A stretch of 64,000 nt of DNA from Tsuneonella rigui (GTDB lineage: Bacteria > Pseudomonadota > Alphaproteobacteria > Sphingomonadales > Sphingomonadaceae), in the NCBI RefSeq assembly GCF_003958625.1, contig NZ_RSEL01000026.1, forward strand, positions 1 to 64,000, read 5' to 3'. Of the stretch, positions 8,529-16,382 are shown piece by piece (position 1 is the stretch's first letter; each line of letters begins with the position of its first letter). Position numbers and translations under genes: made by a program. Below the pieces are notes generated by a model. That model saw only the letters and a list, made by a program, of their open reading frames with translations. It was not told where the DNA came from and did not search any database.

Positions 8529-8602
8529 AGCCCGGATCAAGTCCGGGCTGACGAGGATCATAAGTAAACCCTACAATCGTCGGCCCGGGCTTGACCGGGG
8601 CC
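8529..8602. repeat. Inverted pair of palindromic REP-like elements (left of GIY-YIG gene)
   Basis: The first palindrome has arms AGCCCGGA/TCCGGGCT (8529-8536 and 8542-8549) around TCAAG. A second element of the same family lies in reverse orientation at 8582-8602, about 30 bases away. This forward/reverse pairing is typical of BIME-type units. A matching pair lies on the other side of the 99-residue gene. Confidence 0.7.
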
Positions 8603-8626
8603 TGTCGCTTTTCTTCTGGCTGAACT

Positions 8627-8926
8627 ATGGATCGAGAAACGAAGGGCGGCTGGGTCCACATCCTCGCCGATCGGTTCCGCGGCGCACTCTACGTTGGAGT
8701 GACCAGCGACCTCGCTGCTCGCATGGTCCAACATCGCGACGGCAACGGCTCCGCCTACTGCGCCCGTCGCGGCATCACCCGGCTCGTCTGGGCGGAACGC
8801 GGCGACTCGATCGAAGACTGCATCGAGGACGAAAAGCGCCTCAAGCGCTGGCGTCGGGAATGGAAGTTCGACCTGATCGAGAAGACCAACCCCGATTGGG
8901 ACGACCTGTTTGAACACCTGACCTAA
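8627..8926 (+). CDS. GIY-YIG domain nuclease-like protein (UPF0213-type)
   Basis: A 99-residue protein made of a single GIY-YIG domain. The two motif strands are present in relaxed form (VHILAD and LYVGVT, residues 11-26). They are followed by the conserved Arg in AARMVQHR, a R-x-G-I-T-R-L-V-W strand, and the metal-binding Glu region (AIEDE-type, here CIEDEKRLKRW). The first motif has VHIL where GIY is usual, a common variation. Solo proteins of this size are widespread in alphaproteobacteria and their role is unknown. It is flanked on both sides by paired palindromes, which suggests movement as a unit. Confidence 0.82.
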   Translation: MDRETKGGWVHILADRFRGALYVGVTSDLAARMVQHRDGNGSAYCARRGITRLVWAERGDSIEDCIEDEKRLKRWRREWKFDLIEKTNPDWDDLFEHLT

Positions 8927-8937
8927 CCCCTTCCGTC

Positions 8938-9012
8938 GGCCCGGACTTGATCCGGGCCAGTGCTTCTCTTGCCACGTCGCCAAGGCAGCACCACCCCGGA
9001 TCAAGTCCGGGG
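8938..9012. repeat. Inverted pair of palindromic REP-like elements (right of GIY-YIG gene)
   Basis: A reverse-oriented copy (GGCCCGGA/TCCGGGCC, 8938-8958) starts 12 bases after the GIY-YIG stop. A forward copy (CCCCGGA TCAAG TCCGGGG) lies at 8994-9012. The core CCCGGATCAAGTCCGGG is identical to that at 8531-8547, and the flanking TGACG/CGACG is shared. The gene is therefore bracketed by two inverted pairs in mirror order. Confidence 0.7.
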
Positions 9013-9041
9013 CGACGTAGATCGGACGGGGTCAGCTCGTC

Positions 9042-9410
9042 CTAACCCGGCACCAACCCCCGCACCGCCGCCATGAATGGCCCGATCGACACCGGCTTCG
9101 ACAAATACCCCGTCGCCCCCGCGTCCCGGATGCGGTCCTCGTCTCCCTTGCCGGCGTATGCGGTCACTGCCAGCACCGGGGTATCGCGCAGGCTTGCGTC
9201 GCGGCGCATGGCGGTGATCAGGTCGACGCCGGAGACGGTGCCGAGCTGGATGTCCATGATCACCAGGTCGGGCGCGAAGGCGCGCGCGGCGTTCAGCACC
9301 AGCTCGCCGTCGGCGACCGGCTCGACCTCGAACCCGCTGGCGCGCAGCACGTCGCAGAACAACTTGCGGTTGAGGTCGTTGTCCTCGACAACGAGAATTC
9401 TCTTTGCCAC
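9042..9410 (-). CDS. divK: Single-domain response regulator DivK
   Basis: A 122-residue receiver domain without an output domain. The acidic pair Glu9/Asp10 (ILVVEDND), phosphoacceptor Asp53 (LVIMDIQ), conserved Thr/Ala in LAVTAYA and Lys in LSKPVS are all present. DivK controls the PleC/DivJ-CtrA cell-cycle phosphorelay in alphaproteobacteria. The GTG at 9410 is chosen because GGGAG precedes it and it puts the phospho-aspartate at position 53 as in Caulobacter DivK. An ATG at 9455 would add 15 unconserved residues. DUF3572 genes often sit beside divK, as here. Confidence 0.88.
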   Translation of the reverse strand: MAKRILVVEDNDLNRKLFCDVLRASGFEVEPVADGELVLNAARAFAPDLVIMDIQLGTVSGVDLITAMRRDASLRDTPVLAVTAYAGKGDEDRIRDAGATGYLSKPVSIGPFMAAVRGLVPG

Positions 9411-9535
9411 TGCGGCGGCGCTCCCGGAATGCCCGGGCCCGCGCTTAAGGCCCATCAAGGACGCTGACAATCACCGCCGACGCTACACATCATTCCGGAG
9501 ATGCCGACACCCTGGCGCTGTCCGCGCTCGGCTGG

Positions 9536-9745
9536 GTGCTGGCCGATCAGGAGCGCGCCGACCGCCTGCTCGCGCTCACCGGGCTGACGCCGGAGATCCT
9601 GCGCGACCAGCTGACCGACCGCGCGGTGCTGGGCGCGGTGCTCGAATATCTCGCCGGACATGAGCCGGACCTCGTGCTCGCCGCCGACGCTCTCAACGTG
9701 CCGCCCGAACGGCTGGTCGCCGCGCGCGAGGAGCTGGCCCGATGA
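9536..9745 (+). CDS. DUF3572 family protein (start uncertain)
   Basis: A small helical protein of the DUF3572 family: LADQERADRLLALTGLTPEILRDQ-like helices, then AVLEYLAGHEPDLVLAADAL. Homology-like sequence continues upstream of the GTG at 9536 (TLALSALGW), but that frame is open only from 9449 and contains no ATG, GTG or TTG before 9536. The real start may be CTG at 9464 or 9512. An ATG at 9501 lies one base out of frame. It overlaps the following HAD gene by four bases and is the first gene of a tightly coupled operon. Function unknown. Confidence 0.7.
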   Translation: MLADQERADRLLALTGLTPEILRDQLTDRAVLGAVLEYLAGHEPDLVLAADALNVPPERLVAAREELAR

Positions 9746-10413
9746 GCCGCCCGCTGGTGATCTCCGACTGCGACGAGGTGCTGCTCTACATGGTGGCGCA
9801 CTTCAAGGCGTGGCTGGAAGAGGGGCAGGGGGTGAACTTCAACCTCGTCGGCAACGATTTTGCGGAATCGATGCGCTGGCAGGAGAGCGGCGAGCTGGTC
9901 GAGCCCGCCGAGATCTGGGGCTTCCTGCGCGGTTTCTTCGATACCGAGATGCACCGGCAGAACCCGATCCCCGGCGCGGTCGAGGGGATCAATGCGCTCA
10001 GCGAGCACGCCGACGTGGTGATCCTCACCAACCTGACCGACCGCCACCGCGACATGCGTGCCGAGCAGCTCGCCAATGTCGGCATCAACGCGCGGGTGTT
10101 CACCAACCAGGGGCCGAAGGGCCCGGCGCTGAAGGCGATCATCGACGAGCTCACGCCGAGCCGCGCGGTGTTCATCGACGACTTGGCGCAGCATCACAAA
10201 TCGGTCGGTGAGCATGTGCCGCACGTCCGCCGCCTGCACCTGTGCGGCGAGCCGACGCTGGCCGGGCGTATCGCCTGCGCGCACCAGGCGGGGGACGCGC
10301 ACGCGCGGATCGATAGCTGGGACGAGGCGCTGCCCTGGCTGATGGGCGAAGTCACAAGAGAAGACCCTGCCCTCAAGCAGCGCAGCGGTAAGGCAAACGA
10401 GGAAATCGCATGA
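9742..10413 (+). CDS. HAD-superfamily hydrolase
   Basis: A 223-residue haloacid-dehalogenase-like protein. Motif I is ISDCDEVL, with nucleophile Asp9 and acid/base Asp11, where the usual D-x-D-x-T/V has C and E at the variable positions. Motif II is VILTNLT (Thr/Asn type). The Lys lies in GPKGPALK and motif IV is AVFIDDLAQH. It is probably a small-molecule phosphatase with unknown substrate. The start ATG overlaps the DUF3572 stop and its own stop overlaps the RidA start (ATGA), so it belongs to the coupled operon 9536-12746. Confidence 0.82.
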   Translation: MSRPLVISDCDEVLLYMVAHFKAWLEEGQGVNFNLVGNDFAESMRWQESGELVEPAEIWGFLRGFFDTEMHRQNPIPGAVEGINALSEHADVVILTNLTDRHRDMRAEQLANVGINARVFTNQGPKGPALKAIIDELTPSRAVFIDDLAQHHKSVGEHVPHVRRLHLCGEPTLAGRIACAHQAGDAHARIDSWDEALPWLMGEVTREDPALKQRSGKANEEIA

Positions 10414-10871
10414 CGATCGAAGCAAAGCTGGAAGAACTCGGGATCACCCTGCCACAGGCGGCGGCGCCGGTGGCGGCCTATGTGCCGGTGGTTGTCTCGG
10501 GCGGCGTCGCCTACGTCTCGGGCCAGCTCCCGTTCGTGAACGGCGAGCTGGTCAAGGGCCGGCTCGGCGAGAGCGTGCCGCTTGAGGACGGCATCGCGGC
10601 GGCTCGTGCGTGCGGGCTGATGATCCTGGCGCAATTGAAGGCCGCGCTCGGCTCGCTCGACCGGGTCGAGCAGGTGATCAAGCTGGGCGCGTTCGTGAAC
10701 TCTACCGGCGAATTCGTCGACCAGCCGCGCATCGCCAACGGCGCGAGCGAGCTGATGGCCGAAGTGTTCGGCGACGCGGGCAAGCACGCCCGCAGCGCGG
10801 TCGGCGTGCCGGTCCTGCCGCTGGGCGCCGCGGTCGAGGTCGATGCGATTGTCGCCATTCGCGCTGATTGA
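10410..10871 (+). CDS. RidA family protein (YjgF/YER057c/UK114)
   Basis: A 153-residue protein with the RidA core: GGVAYVSGQLPFVNGELVKG near residues 31-50, the AARACGLMILAQL helix, VIKLGAFVNS, and the end region ARSAVGVPVLPLGAAVEVDAIV. The substrate-contacting Arg is present as HARSAVGV. Length and the longer N terminus match the YjgF_like_1 group. RidA enzymes deaminate reactive enamine/imine intermediates from amino acid metabolism. It starts inside the HAD stop and overlaps the next gene by 29 bases. Confidence 0.9.
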   Translation: MTIEAKLEELGITLPQAAAPVAAYVPVVVSGGVAYVSGQLPFVNGELVKGRLGESVPLEDGIAAARACGLMILAQLKAALGSLDRVEQVIKLGAFVNSTGEFVDQPRIANGASELMAEVFGDAGKHARSAVGVPVLPLGAAVEVDAIVAIRAD

Positions 10872-11616
10872 CGCGCTGCTCGCGCCCGCGCCCGACCCGA
10901 CGCGGGTCGCCTGGCTGGGCCGACAGGAATATGCGCACCGCGGTGTGCACGACGAGCAGGTGGTCGAGAATTCGCCGAGCGCCTTTGCCGAGGCGATCTC
11001 GCGCGGGATGGGCATCGAGTGCGATGTCCAGAAGAGCCGCGATGGCCGTGCGATGGTGTTCCACGACTGGAGCCTCGAACGCCTGACGCCGCTGAGCGGC
11101 CGGGTCGCCAAGCGCGATGCCGCTGAGCTCGAGCAGGTGCCCTTACGGGGCACAGGCGATTGTATCCCGACACTCGAGCGGATGCTCGCGCAAGTCGCCG
11201 GGCGGGTGCCGCTGCTGATCGAGGTCAAGTCCAAGAAGGACCGTAGCCCGATCCCGCTTTGCCTCGCGGTGCACCGTGCATTGGAGGGGTATGCCGGTGA
11301 CGTTGCGGTTATGAGCTTCGATCCACGCGTGCCAAGATGGTTCAGGACCAACTCGCCCGGGCCGGTTCGCGGGCTGGTCGTGACCGAAGAAAGTTCGCGC
11401 GGCCTGCGCGGTTGGCTCAAGCGCCAATGCACGCTGTGGCACGGCAAGCCCGAGTTCCTCGCCTACGACGTGCGCGATCTGCCGAGCCGGTTCGCGTCCG
11501 CCCAACAGGCGCGCGGCCTGCCGCTGCTGACCTGGACCGTGCGCTCGCCCGCTTTGCGCGAGCGTGCGGCGCTCCATGCCGACGCGCCGATCGCCGAAGG
11601 AGCGGGGCTGGCGTGA
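10843..11616 (+). CDS. Glycerophosphodiester phosphodiesterase
   Basis: A 257-residue GDPD-family TIM-barrel enzyme that hydrolyses glycerophosphodiesters to glycerol 3-phosphate and an alcohol. The catalytic motif AHRG is at residues 31-34 (His32), NSPSAF follows, then E-x-D as IECDV, and the second histidine in VFHDWSLERLT. LIEVKSK supplies the metal/charge strand. There is no signal peptide, so it acts in the cytoplasm. The start lies within the RidA gene, and the stop overlaps the GTG start of the next gene. Confidence 0.85.
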   Translation: MRLSPFALIDALLAPAPDPTRVAWLGRQEYAHRGVHDEQVVENSPSAFAEAISRGMGIECDVQKSRDGRAMVFHDWSLERLTPLSGRVAKRDAAELEQVPLRGTGDCIPTLERMLAQVAGRVPLLIEVKSKKDRSPIPLCLAVHRALEGYAGDVAVMSFDPRVPRWFRTNSPGPVRGLVVTEESSRGLRGWLKRQCTLWHGKPEFLAYDVRDLPSRFASAQQARGLPLLTWTVRSPALRERAALHADAPIAEGAGLA

Positions 11617-12746
11617 GCGAAGGCGAATTGGTCGCGCGCATGGCCGGCTCGGTCGGCGAGCTTGACGCTGCCCAATGGGACGCGCTGACCGACGGCGGCA
11701 ACCCGTTCGTCAGCCACGCCTTCCTCTCCGCGCTGGAGGATTCGGGCAGCGTGGGCGAAGGCACCGGCTGGCTTCCCGCGGCATTGGTGATCGAGGAAGG
11801 CGGCCGCCTGACCGCCGCGCTGCCCGCTTACCTCAAGGGACACAGCCAGGGTGAGTACGTGTTCGACCATTCCTGGGCCGACGCTTGGGAGCGGGCCGGG
11901 GGGCGCTACTACCCCAAGCTGCAGATCGCGGTGCCGTTCACCCCGGCGACCGGTCCGCGGATCCTCACCCAGGACGCGTTCATCGGCGGGCTGCTGCTCA
12001 ATTTTGCGCGTGACTTCACCGAGGCAAACCACTTCTCGTCTGCGCACGCGACGTTCATCGAGCCGGCGCAGGCGGAAATATTCGAGCGCGATGGGTGGCT
12101 GCTGCGGCGCGACCTCCAGTTCCACTGGACCAACCGCGGCTATTCGACCTTCGACGACTTCCTGGACCAACTCGCCAGCCGCAAGCGCAAGGCGATCCGC
12201 AAGGAACGCGCCGCCGCGCAGGAAGGCGTAACCATCCGCCGCCTCACCGGCACCGACATCCGGCCCGAGCACTGGGACGCGTTCTGGCAGTTCTACCAGG
12301 ACACTGGCGCCCGCAAATGGGGTAGCCCTTACCTGACCCGCGAAGCGTTCGACCTGTTTGGGGATCGGATGGGCGAACGGATCCTGCTGGTGCTGGCCTT
12401 CGATGGCGAGCGGCCGATCGCGGGGGCGCTCAATTTTATCGGGTCGGAGGCGCTCTACGGCCGCTATTGGGGCTGCGTCGAGGACCGGCGCTTCCTCCAT
12501 TTCGAGCTGTGCTATTATCAGGCGATCGACGCCGCGATCGAGCTCGGCCTCACCCGGGTCGAAGCCGGCGCGCAGGGCCAGCACAAGATCGCTCGCGGTT
12601 ACGAACCGGTGCAGACCACCTCGGCGCACTGGATCGTCGATCGCGGTTTCCGCAAGGCGGTCGCCGATTTCCTCGAGCGGGAACGCCAGGGAGTCGCGGT
12701 CGACGCCGAATGGCTCGGGGAACGGACTCCGTTCCGCAAAGGTTAG
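11613..12746 (+). CDS. COG3146-type (DUF482) GNAT-like acyltransferase
   Basis: A 377-residue protein of the FemAB/GNAT-fold family (COG3146, peptidogalycan biosynthesis/recognition-like). Visible landmarks are NPFVSHAFLSALEDSGSV near the N terminus, the ASRKRKAIRKERAAA basic helix, a central FYQDTGARKWGSPYLT segment, and GAQGQHKIARGYEPV near the C terminus, all typical of the family. Substrate unknown. The GTG start overlaps the GDPD stop by four bases (GTGA). It is the last gene of the operon beginning at DUF3572. Confidence 0.83.
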   Translation: MSEGELVARMAGSVGELDAAQWDALTDGGNPFVSHAFLSALEDSGSVGEGTGWLPAALVIEEGGRLTAALPAYLKGHSQGEYVFDHSWADAWERAGGRYYPKLQIAVPFTPATGPRILTQDAFIGGLLLNFARDFTEANHFSSAHATFIEPAQAEIFERDGWLLRRDLQFHWTNRGYSTFDDFLDQLASRKRKAIRKERAAAQEGVTIRRLTGTDIRPEHWDAFWQFYQDTGARKWGSPYLTREAFDLFGDRMGERILLVLAFDGERPIAGALNFIGSEALYGRYWGCVEDRRFLHFELCYYQAIDAAIELGLTRVEAGAQGQHKIARGYEPVQTTSAHWIVDRGFRKAVADFLERERQGVAVDAEWLGERTPFRKG

Positions 12747-13072
12747 GCCGCGCGGCGTTCGCCGGCCAGCAGCCACTCGCGCGCCCGGCGCTGGGCTTCG
12801 GCGATTTCGCGGGCGGTCATTTCGTCGGAAATGTCGGCCCGGCACCACGACGCTTCCTCGTGCCCCTTGGCGGCGGCGAGGTTGAACCACTTGTGCGCTT
12901 CGATGAGGTCGCACGCGACGCCGTGGCTACCGGTCGAGAACGCCACGCCGAGATCATACAGCGCCGAGGTATCGCCCTGCGCCGCGGCGGCCAAGCAGTG
13001 CGCCACCAACAGGTCGCCCGCCGGAGCCGATGCCGGTTTCGCCGCGCTCCCTTCGATCTTGATCAGTTCCAT
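12743..13072 (-). CDS. Small Sel1-repeat-like protein
   Basis: A 109-residue protein holding roughly one and a half Sel1/TPR-like repeats. AAAQGDTSALYDLGVAFSTG fits the A-x-x-G-x-x-x-A-x-x-x-L-G pattern, followed by AHKWFNLAAAKGHEEA. Such repeats usually scaffold protein contacts. The C terminus is charged and helical. The stop overlaps that of the COG3146 gene by four bases on the opposite strand. Confidence 0.78.
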   Translation of the reverse strand: MELIKIEGSAAKPASAPAGDLLVAHCLAAAAQGDTSALYDLGVAFSTGSHGVACDLIEAHKWFNLAAAKGHEEASWCRADISDEMTAREIAEAQRRAREWLLAGERRAA

Positions 13073-13343
13073 GTCGAATTCCCCCCCCGGCCAGCCCCCT
13101 CGCTGCCGTTGGAATGAATTCAGCCCTTTATGGTCAACAAACCGTTAACGAGACTTTCGAAAAGTGACGGTGCGTTCGGCCCACCTTAAGTTTCGCCCCG
13201 CTAGGGCGCGCCAGCCGGAAAGCATGCTTGTGCCCACCCGGAGCCGTCCCTATAGGCGCGCCAACGCTGAACGGAGGCGACTGAGTCACCGGATAAATTC
13301 CGGGATCACGGGCCCGCCAACGAAGCGGTTTGAGAGGACATCG

Positions 13344-13799
13344 ATGGCCACTGTGGCTAGCGACATCGACGTACTGGAGAAGGCGCGGCGCGCGCTCGCC
13401 GACGACTACGTCCCGTCCGACGACGAAGAGTACATGGGCGCGGCGCAGCAGGATTATTTCCGCCTGCTGCTGCTCGAGTGGAAACGCTCGATCCTGTCCG
13501 CCGCGAATGCGACGCTGCAGTCGCTGCAGGACGGCCCGATCCGCGAGGCTGACCTCAACGACCGCGCCTCGAGCGAGACCGACTGGGGTATCGAGCTGCG
13601 CACCCGCGACCGCCAGCGCAAGCTCATCTCGAAGATCGACTCCGCTCTGCGCCGGATCGACGCGGGCGAGTACGGTTATTGCGAGGTCACCGGCGATCCG
13701 ATCGGCCTCAAGCGCCTCATCGCGCGGCCTGTGGCGACCATGACGGTCGAGGCGCAGGAAGCCCACGAACGGCGCGAAAAAATCTCCCGCGACGACTGA
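13344..13799 (+). CDS. dksA: RNA polymerase-binding transcription factor DksA
   Basis: A 151-residue DksA. The coiled-coil tip region carries acidic DLNDRASSETD (about residues 72-82) for the polymerase secondary channel, and the C-terminal globular domain has GEYGYCEVTGDPIGLKRL. Only one cysteine of the usual four-cysteine zinc finger is present, as in other alphaproteobacterial DksA proteins that act without zinc. It adjusts rRNA and amino acid promoters with ppGpp. The ATG at 13344 has a GAGAGGA site. A long leader of about 270 bases separates it from the divergent Sel1 gene and contains no other gene that I can see. Confidence 0.92.
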   Translation: MATVASDIDVLEKARRALADDYVPSDDEEYMGAAQQDYFRLLLLEWKRSILSAANATLQSLQDGPIREADLNDRASSETDWGIELRTRDRQRKLISKIDSALRRIDAGEYGYCEVTGDPIGLKRLIARPVATMTVEAQEAHERREKISRDD

Positions 13800-13921
13800 C
13801 GCGCAGGGCCTTCCGACTTAAACTTTCCTTAGCCGATTCAGCGTAAATCCGCCGGTAATGCCAGCGCGGCCGGAGTCCGCTGCGTGCACGCGATTGTTTT
13901 TTGAGAGGAACTGCCCGCGCG

Positions 13922-14299
13922 ATGTCCGCCGTCGATACGCGTCATATCAATCGGGACAGCCTGTTCCTGATGGCCGAAGTGCGTCTCGAGGGCGACTCGG
14001 CGAGCCATCGGGTGAAGGTGCGCAATCTCTCGGCGGGCGGCATGATGGCCGAAGGCGACGTCGCGGTTCTGCGCGGTGCGCGGGTGAGCGTCGAGCTGCG
14101 CAATCTTCCTGTCGTCGAGGGCAGCGTGGCCTGGGTGCAGGACAACCGCTTCGGCATCGCTTTCGCGCGCGAGATCGATCCGCGGGCACCGCGCACCGCG
14201 GTCGGGGGCGGTGACCTGGACACGCCGCGGTTCGTGCGTCCTGCCTCGATCCTGCCCAACGGTCAGACGTTCGAACGGGGGCCGCTGCGCAAGCTCTGA
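13922..14299 (+). CDS. PilZ domain protein
   Basis: A 125-residue protein that is mostly one PilZ domain. The N-terminal arginine region (HINRDSLF) is followed by the conserved N-L-S-A-G-G motif (residues 37-42) and later strands GSVAWVQDNRFGIAFA. The c-di-GMP-binding R-x-x-x-R is weak (only R18 is obvious), so ligand binding is uncertain. A GAGAGGA site lies before the start. A second PilZ-like gene lies at 27658. Confidence 0.8.
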   Translation: MSAVDTRHINRDSLFLMAEVRLEGDSASHRVKVRNLSAGGMMAEGDVAVLRGARVSVELRNLPVVEGSVAWVQDNRFGIAFAREIDPRAPRTAVGGGDLDTPRFVRPASILPNGQTFERGPLRKL

Positions 14300-14358
14300 G
14301 CGCGCCGCTCGGCGGGTCCCCCCTGACGCGCCACTCATGACCTGCTAGCACAGCCCGG

Positions 14359-15822
14359 ATGCTTCGCCGTCCGCGCCCGCTAGCCATCCTGGCCGCACTG
14401 ATCCTGCCATTCACCGTCGCGCTGAGCGCCTGCGGATCGAAGGATGACGGCGAGGCGCTGCAAGTCGCCTTCATCGGGCCGAGCGATTCCCTTTTTGCGC
14501 GCGGCCTGCGCCTGCCCGCTCCGGCGCAGCAACTCAGGGCCGCGACGGCCGAGGGCCTGGTCGCGCTCAATGCGCAGGGCGAGGTGGTGCCCGCGCTCGC
14601 CGAGCGCTGGATCGTGACCGAGGACGGGCTCAGCTACATCTTCCGCCTGCGCAATTCCGATTGGCTCGACGGGCGGCCGATCGCCGCCGAAGAGGTACGC
14701 GACCAGCTCAAGCGAACGCTTCGCTCGCTCTCCGGTACTTCGCTCGGCCTCGATCTCGCGCCGGTGTCCGAAGTGCGCGCGATGACCGGGCGGGTGATCG
14801 AGGTGCGCCTCAGCAGCCCGATGCCGGATTTCCTGCAACTGCTTGCCCAGCCGGAGCTGGGGGTGCTGCACAAGGGCGTTGGCGCTGGGCCGATGACCTT
14901 GCAGCGCGATGGCGCGGTCGCTCAGCTTGCGCTCCTCCCGCCCGAAGCGCGCGGCCTGCCCACGCGTGAGGATTGGCGGGAGGGCACCCGCGCCCTCGCG
15001 GTGCGCGCGCTGCCGGCCGAAAAGGCGGTCGCCGCATTTCGCAACGGTCAGGTCGATCTCGTGCTCGACGGTCGGCTGGCCGATCTTCCCCGCGCCGACA
15101 CCGGCCCGCTGTCGCGCGGGACGGTGCGGCTCGACGCAGCGCAAGGCCTGATGGGCCTGCGGGTGGTGCGCGCCGATGGCCTCCTCGCCGATCCGCGCCG
15201 CCGCGAAGCACTGGCGATGGCGATCGATCGCGAAACCCTGCTCGCACCGTTCAACGTCGCCGGCTGGACGCCGAGCAGTCGGCTGGTGCCCTCCGCGGTC
15301 GCGGGAAATGCCCCCGAGCGGTGGGCGGGCCTGACGATCGAGCAGCGGCGCGGCGAGGCACGGCGGCGGATTGCGGGCTTCGCCAACGCCTCGGTGCGGG
15401 TGTCTCTGCCCGCAGGGCCCGGCTCCGACCTCCTCTTTGGCCAACTCGCCGAAAGCTGGAGCCAGATCGGCGTCACCGCGGTCCGTGCGCGAGACGGCGA
15501 GCCCGCCGATCTCGAGTTTTTCGACGCGCTCGCCCGCACCGGCGGACGGCCGTGGTATCTCAACCAGTTCGCCTGCACGGTGCGGCGAACCCTGTGCTCG
15601 CCCGAAGCGGACGAGCTCGTCCGCGACGCGGCCGCCCAGTCCGATCCGGTCGCGCGGCTGACGATGCTGGCCGAGGCAGAGGAGCGCGTGAGCGCAATGG
15701 AAAACTTCATCCCCCTCGGCGCGCCGGTGCGCTGGTCGCTGGTGCGCGGCGACATCGATGGGTTCGCGGAGAACCGCTGGGCGCTGCATCCCTTGTTGCC
15801 GCTCGCGCTCGGCCCCACATGA
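14359..15822 (+). CDS. Family 5 extracellular solute-binding lipoprotein
   Basis: A 487-residue lipoprotein. The signal peptide ends in a lipobox, LSAC (Cys about residue 25). The mature protein has the SBP_bac_5 peptide/nickel-binding architecture: ERWIVTEDGLSYIFRLRNSDWLDGRPIAAEEV-type domain I start, the internal AMTGRVIEVRLSSP strand, and AMAIDRETLLAPF in domain II. It probably binds peptides or similar solutes for an ABC importer. No permease or ATPase for it is in the neighbourhood, so its transporter is elsewhere or it works alone. Confidence 0.85.
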   Translation: MLRRPRPLAILAALILPFTVALSACGSKDDGEALQVAFIGPSDSLFARGLRLPAPAQQLRAATAEGLVALNAQGEVVPALAERWIVTEDGLSYIFRLRNSDWLDGRPIAAEEVRDQLKRTLRSLSGTSLGLDLAPVSEVRAMTGRVIEVRLSSPMPDFLQLLAQPELGVLHKGVGAGPMTLQRDGAVAQLALLPPEARGLPTREDWREGTRALAVRALPAEKAVAAFRNGQVDLVLDGRLADLPRADTGPLSRGTVRLDAAQGLMGLRVVRADGLLADPRRREALAMAIDRETLLAPFNVAGWTPSSRLVPSAVAGNAPERWAGLTIEQRRGEARRRIAGFANASVRVSLPAGPGSDLLFGQLAESWSQIGVTAVRARDGEPADLEFFDALARTGGRPWYLNQFACTVRRTLCSPEADELVRDAAAQSDPVARLTMLAEAEERVSAMENFIPLGAPVRWSLVRGDIDGFAENRWALHPLLPLALGPT

Positions 15823-15842
15823 TCCGCTGAAGGAGAGTGCCC

Positions 15843-16259
15843 TTGAACGAGCCGAACCGCGCGCGACCCATGGGGATCGACCTGCCGATCGGTACCGACG
15901 CGACCTCGGTCCGCCGGCGGATCGAGGCGATGGAGCAGTTGCTCGAGAACAGCTTCACCGTTCCCGGGGTCAACTACCGCGTCGGGCTCGATTCGATCGT
16001 CGGCCTGGTGCCGGTGGTCGGCGACTTCGTGACCGCTGCGATGGGCATGTGGCTGGTGTGGGAGGCGAAGAACCTCGGCCTGCCCAGGTGGAAGCTGTGG
16101 CGGATGACCGGCAATGTCGCGGTCGATACCGCGGTCGGGGCGATCCCGGTGGTGGGCGACGCGGTCGACTTCCTGTTCAGGTCGAACACCCGCAACCTGA
16201 AGATCGTCAAGCGGCACCTCGACAAGCATCACCCCGCGACACGCACGATCGAGGGCTGA
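15843..16259 (+). CDS. DUF4112 membrane-associated protein
   Basis: A 138-residue protein of the DUF4112 family: R-R-I-E-A-M-E-Q-L-L-E near residues 20-30, a characteristic GLDSIVGLVPVVGDFVTA hydrophobic stretch, and its near repeat GAIPVVGDAVDFLFRSN. The tail is basic and histidine-rich. Function unknown. TTG at 15843 is preferred because AAGGAG lies seven bases before it; a GTG at 15837 overlaps that site. Confidence 0.82.
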   Translation: MNEPNRARPMGIDLPIGTDATSVRRRIEAMEQLLENSFTVPGVNYRVGLDSIVGLVPVVGDFVTAAMGMWLVWEAKNLGLPRWKLWRMTGNVAVDTAVGAIPVVGDAVDFLFRSNTRNLKIVKRHLDKHHPATRTIEG

Positions 16260-16280
16260 GCCAAAGCCAACCCCCCTGTT

Positions 16281-16353
16281 CGTCACCCCCGCGAAAGCGG
16301 GGGCCCATCTCCAACCGGCTGGGTGATGGATCCCCGCTTTCGCGGGGATGACG
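16281..16353. repeat. Paired REP-like palindromes (BIME)
   Basis: CCCCCGC/GCGGGGG hairpin (16286-16303) and, in inverted orientation, ATCCCCGC/GCGGGGAT (16330-16349). The outer edges GTCA and TGACG mirror each other. This is the common intergenic GTCATCCCCGCGAAAGCGGGG element of many proteobacteria. It lies between the DUF4112 and kynA genes. Confidence 0.7.
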
Positions 16354-16382
16354 GCTCGGGAGAGTTTGGCGTATGAGGGCGC

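Noticed and set aside
13073-13343. Small gene or RNA in the dksA leader
   Set aside because: No terminator or convincing start with ribosome site; treated as leader/promoter region.
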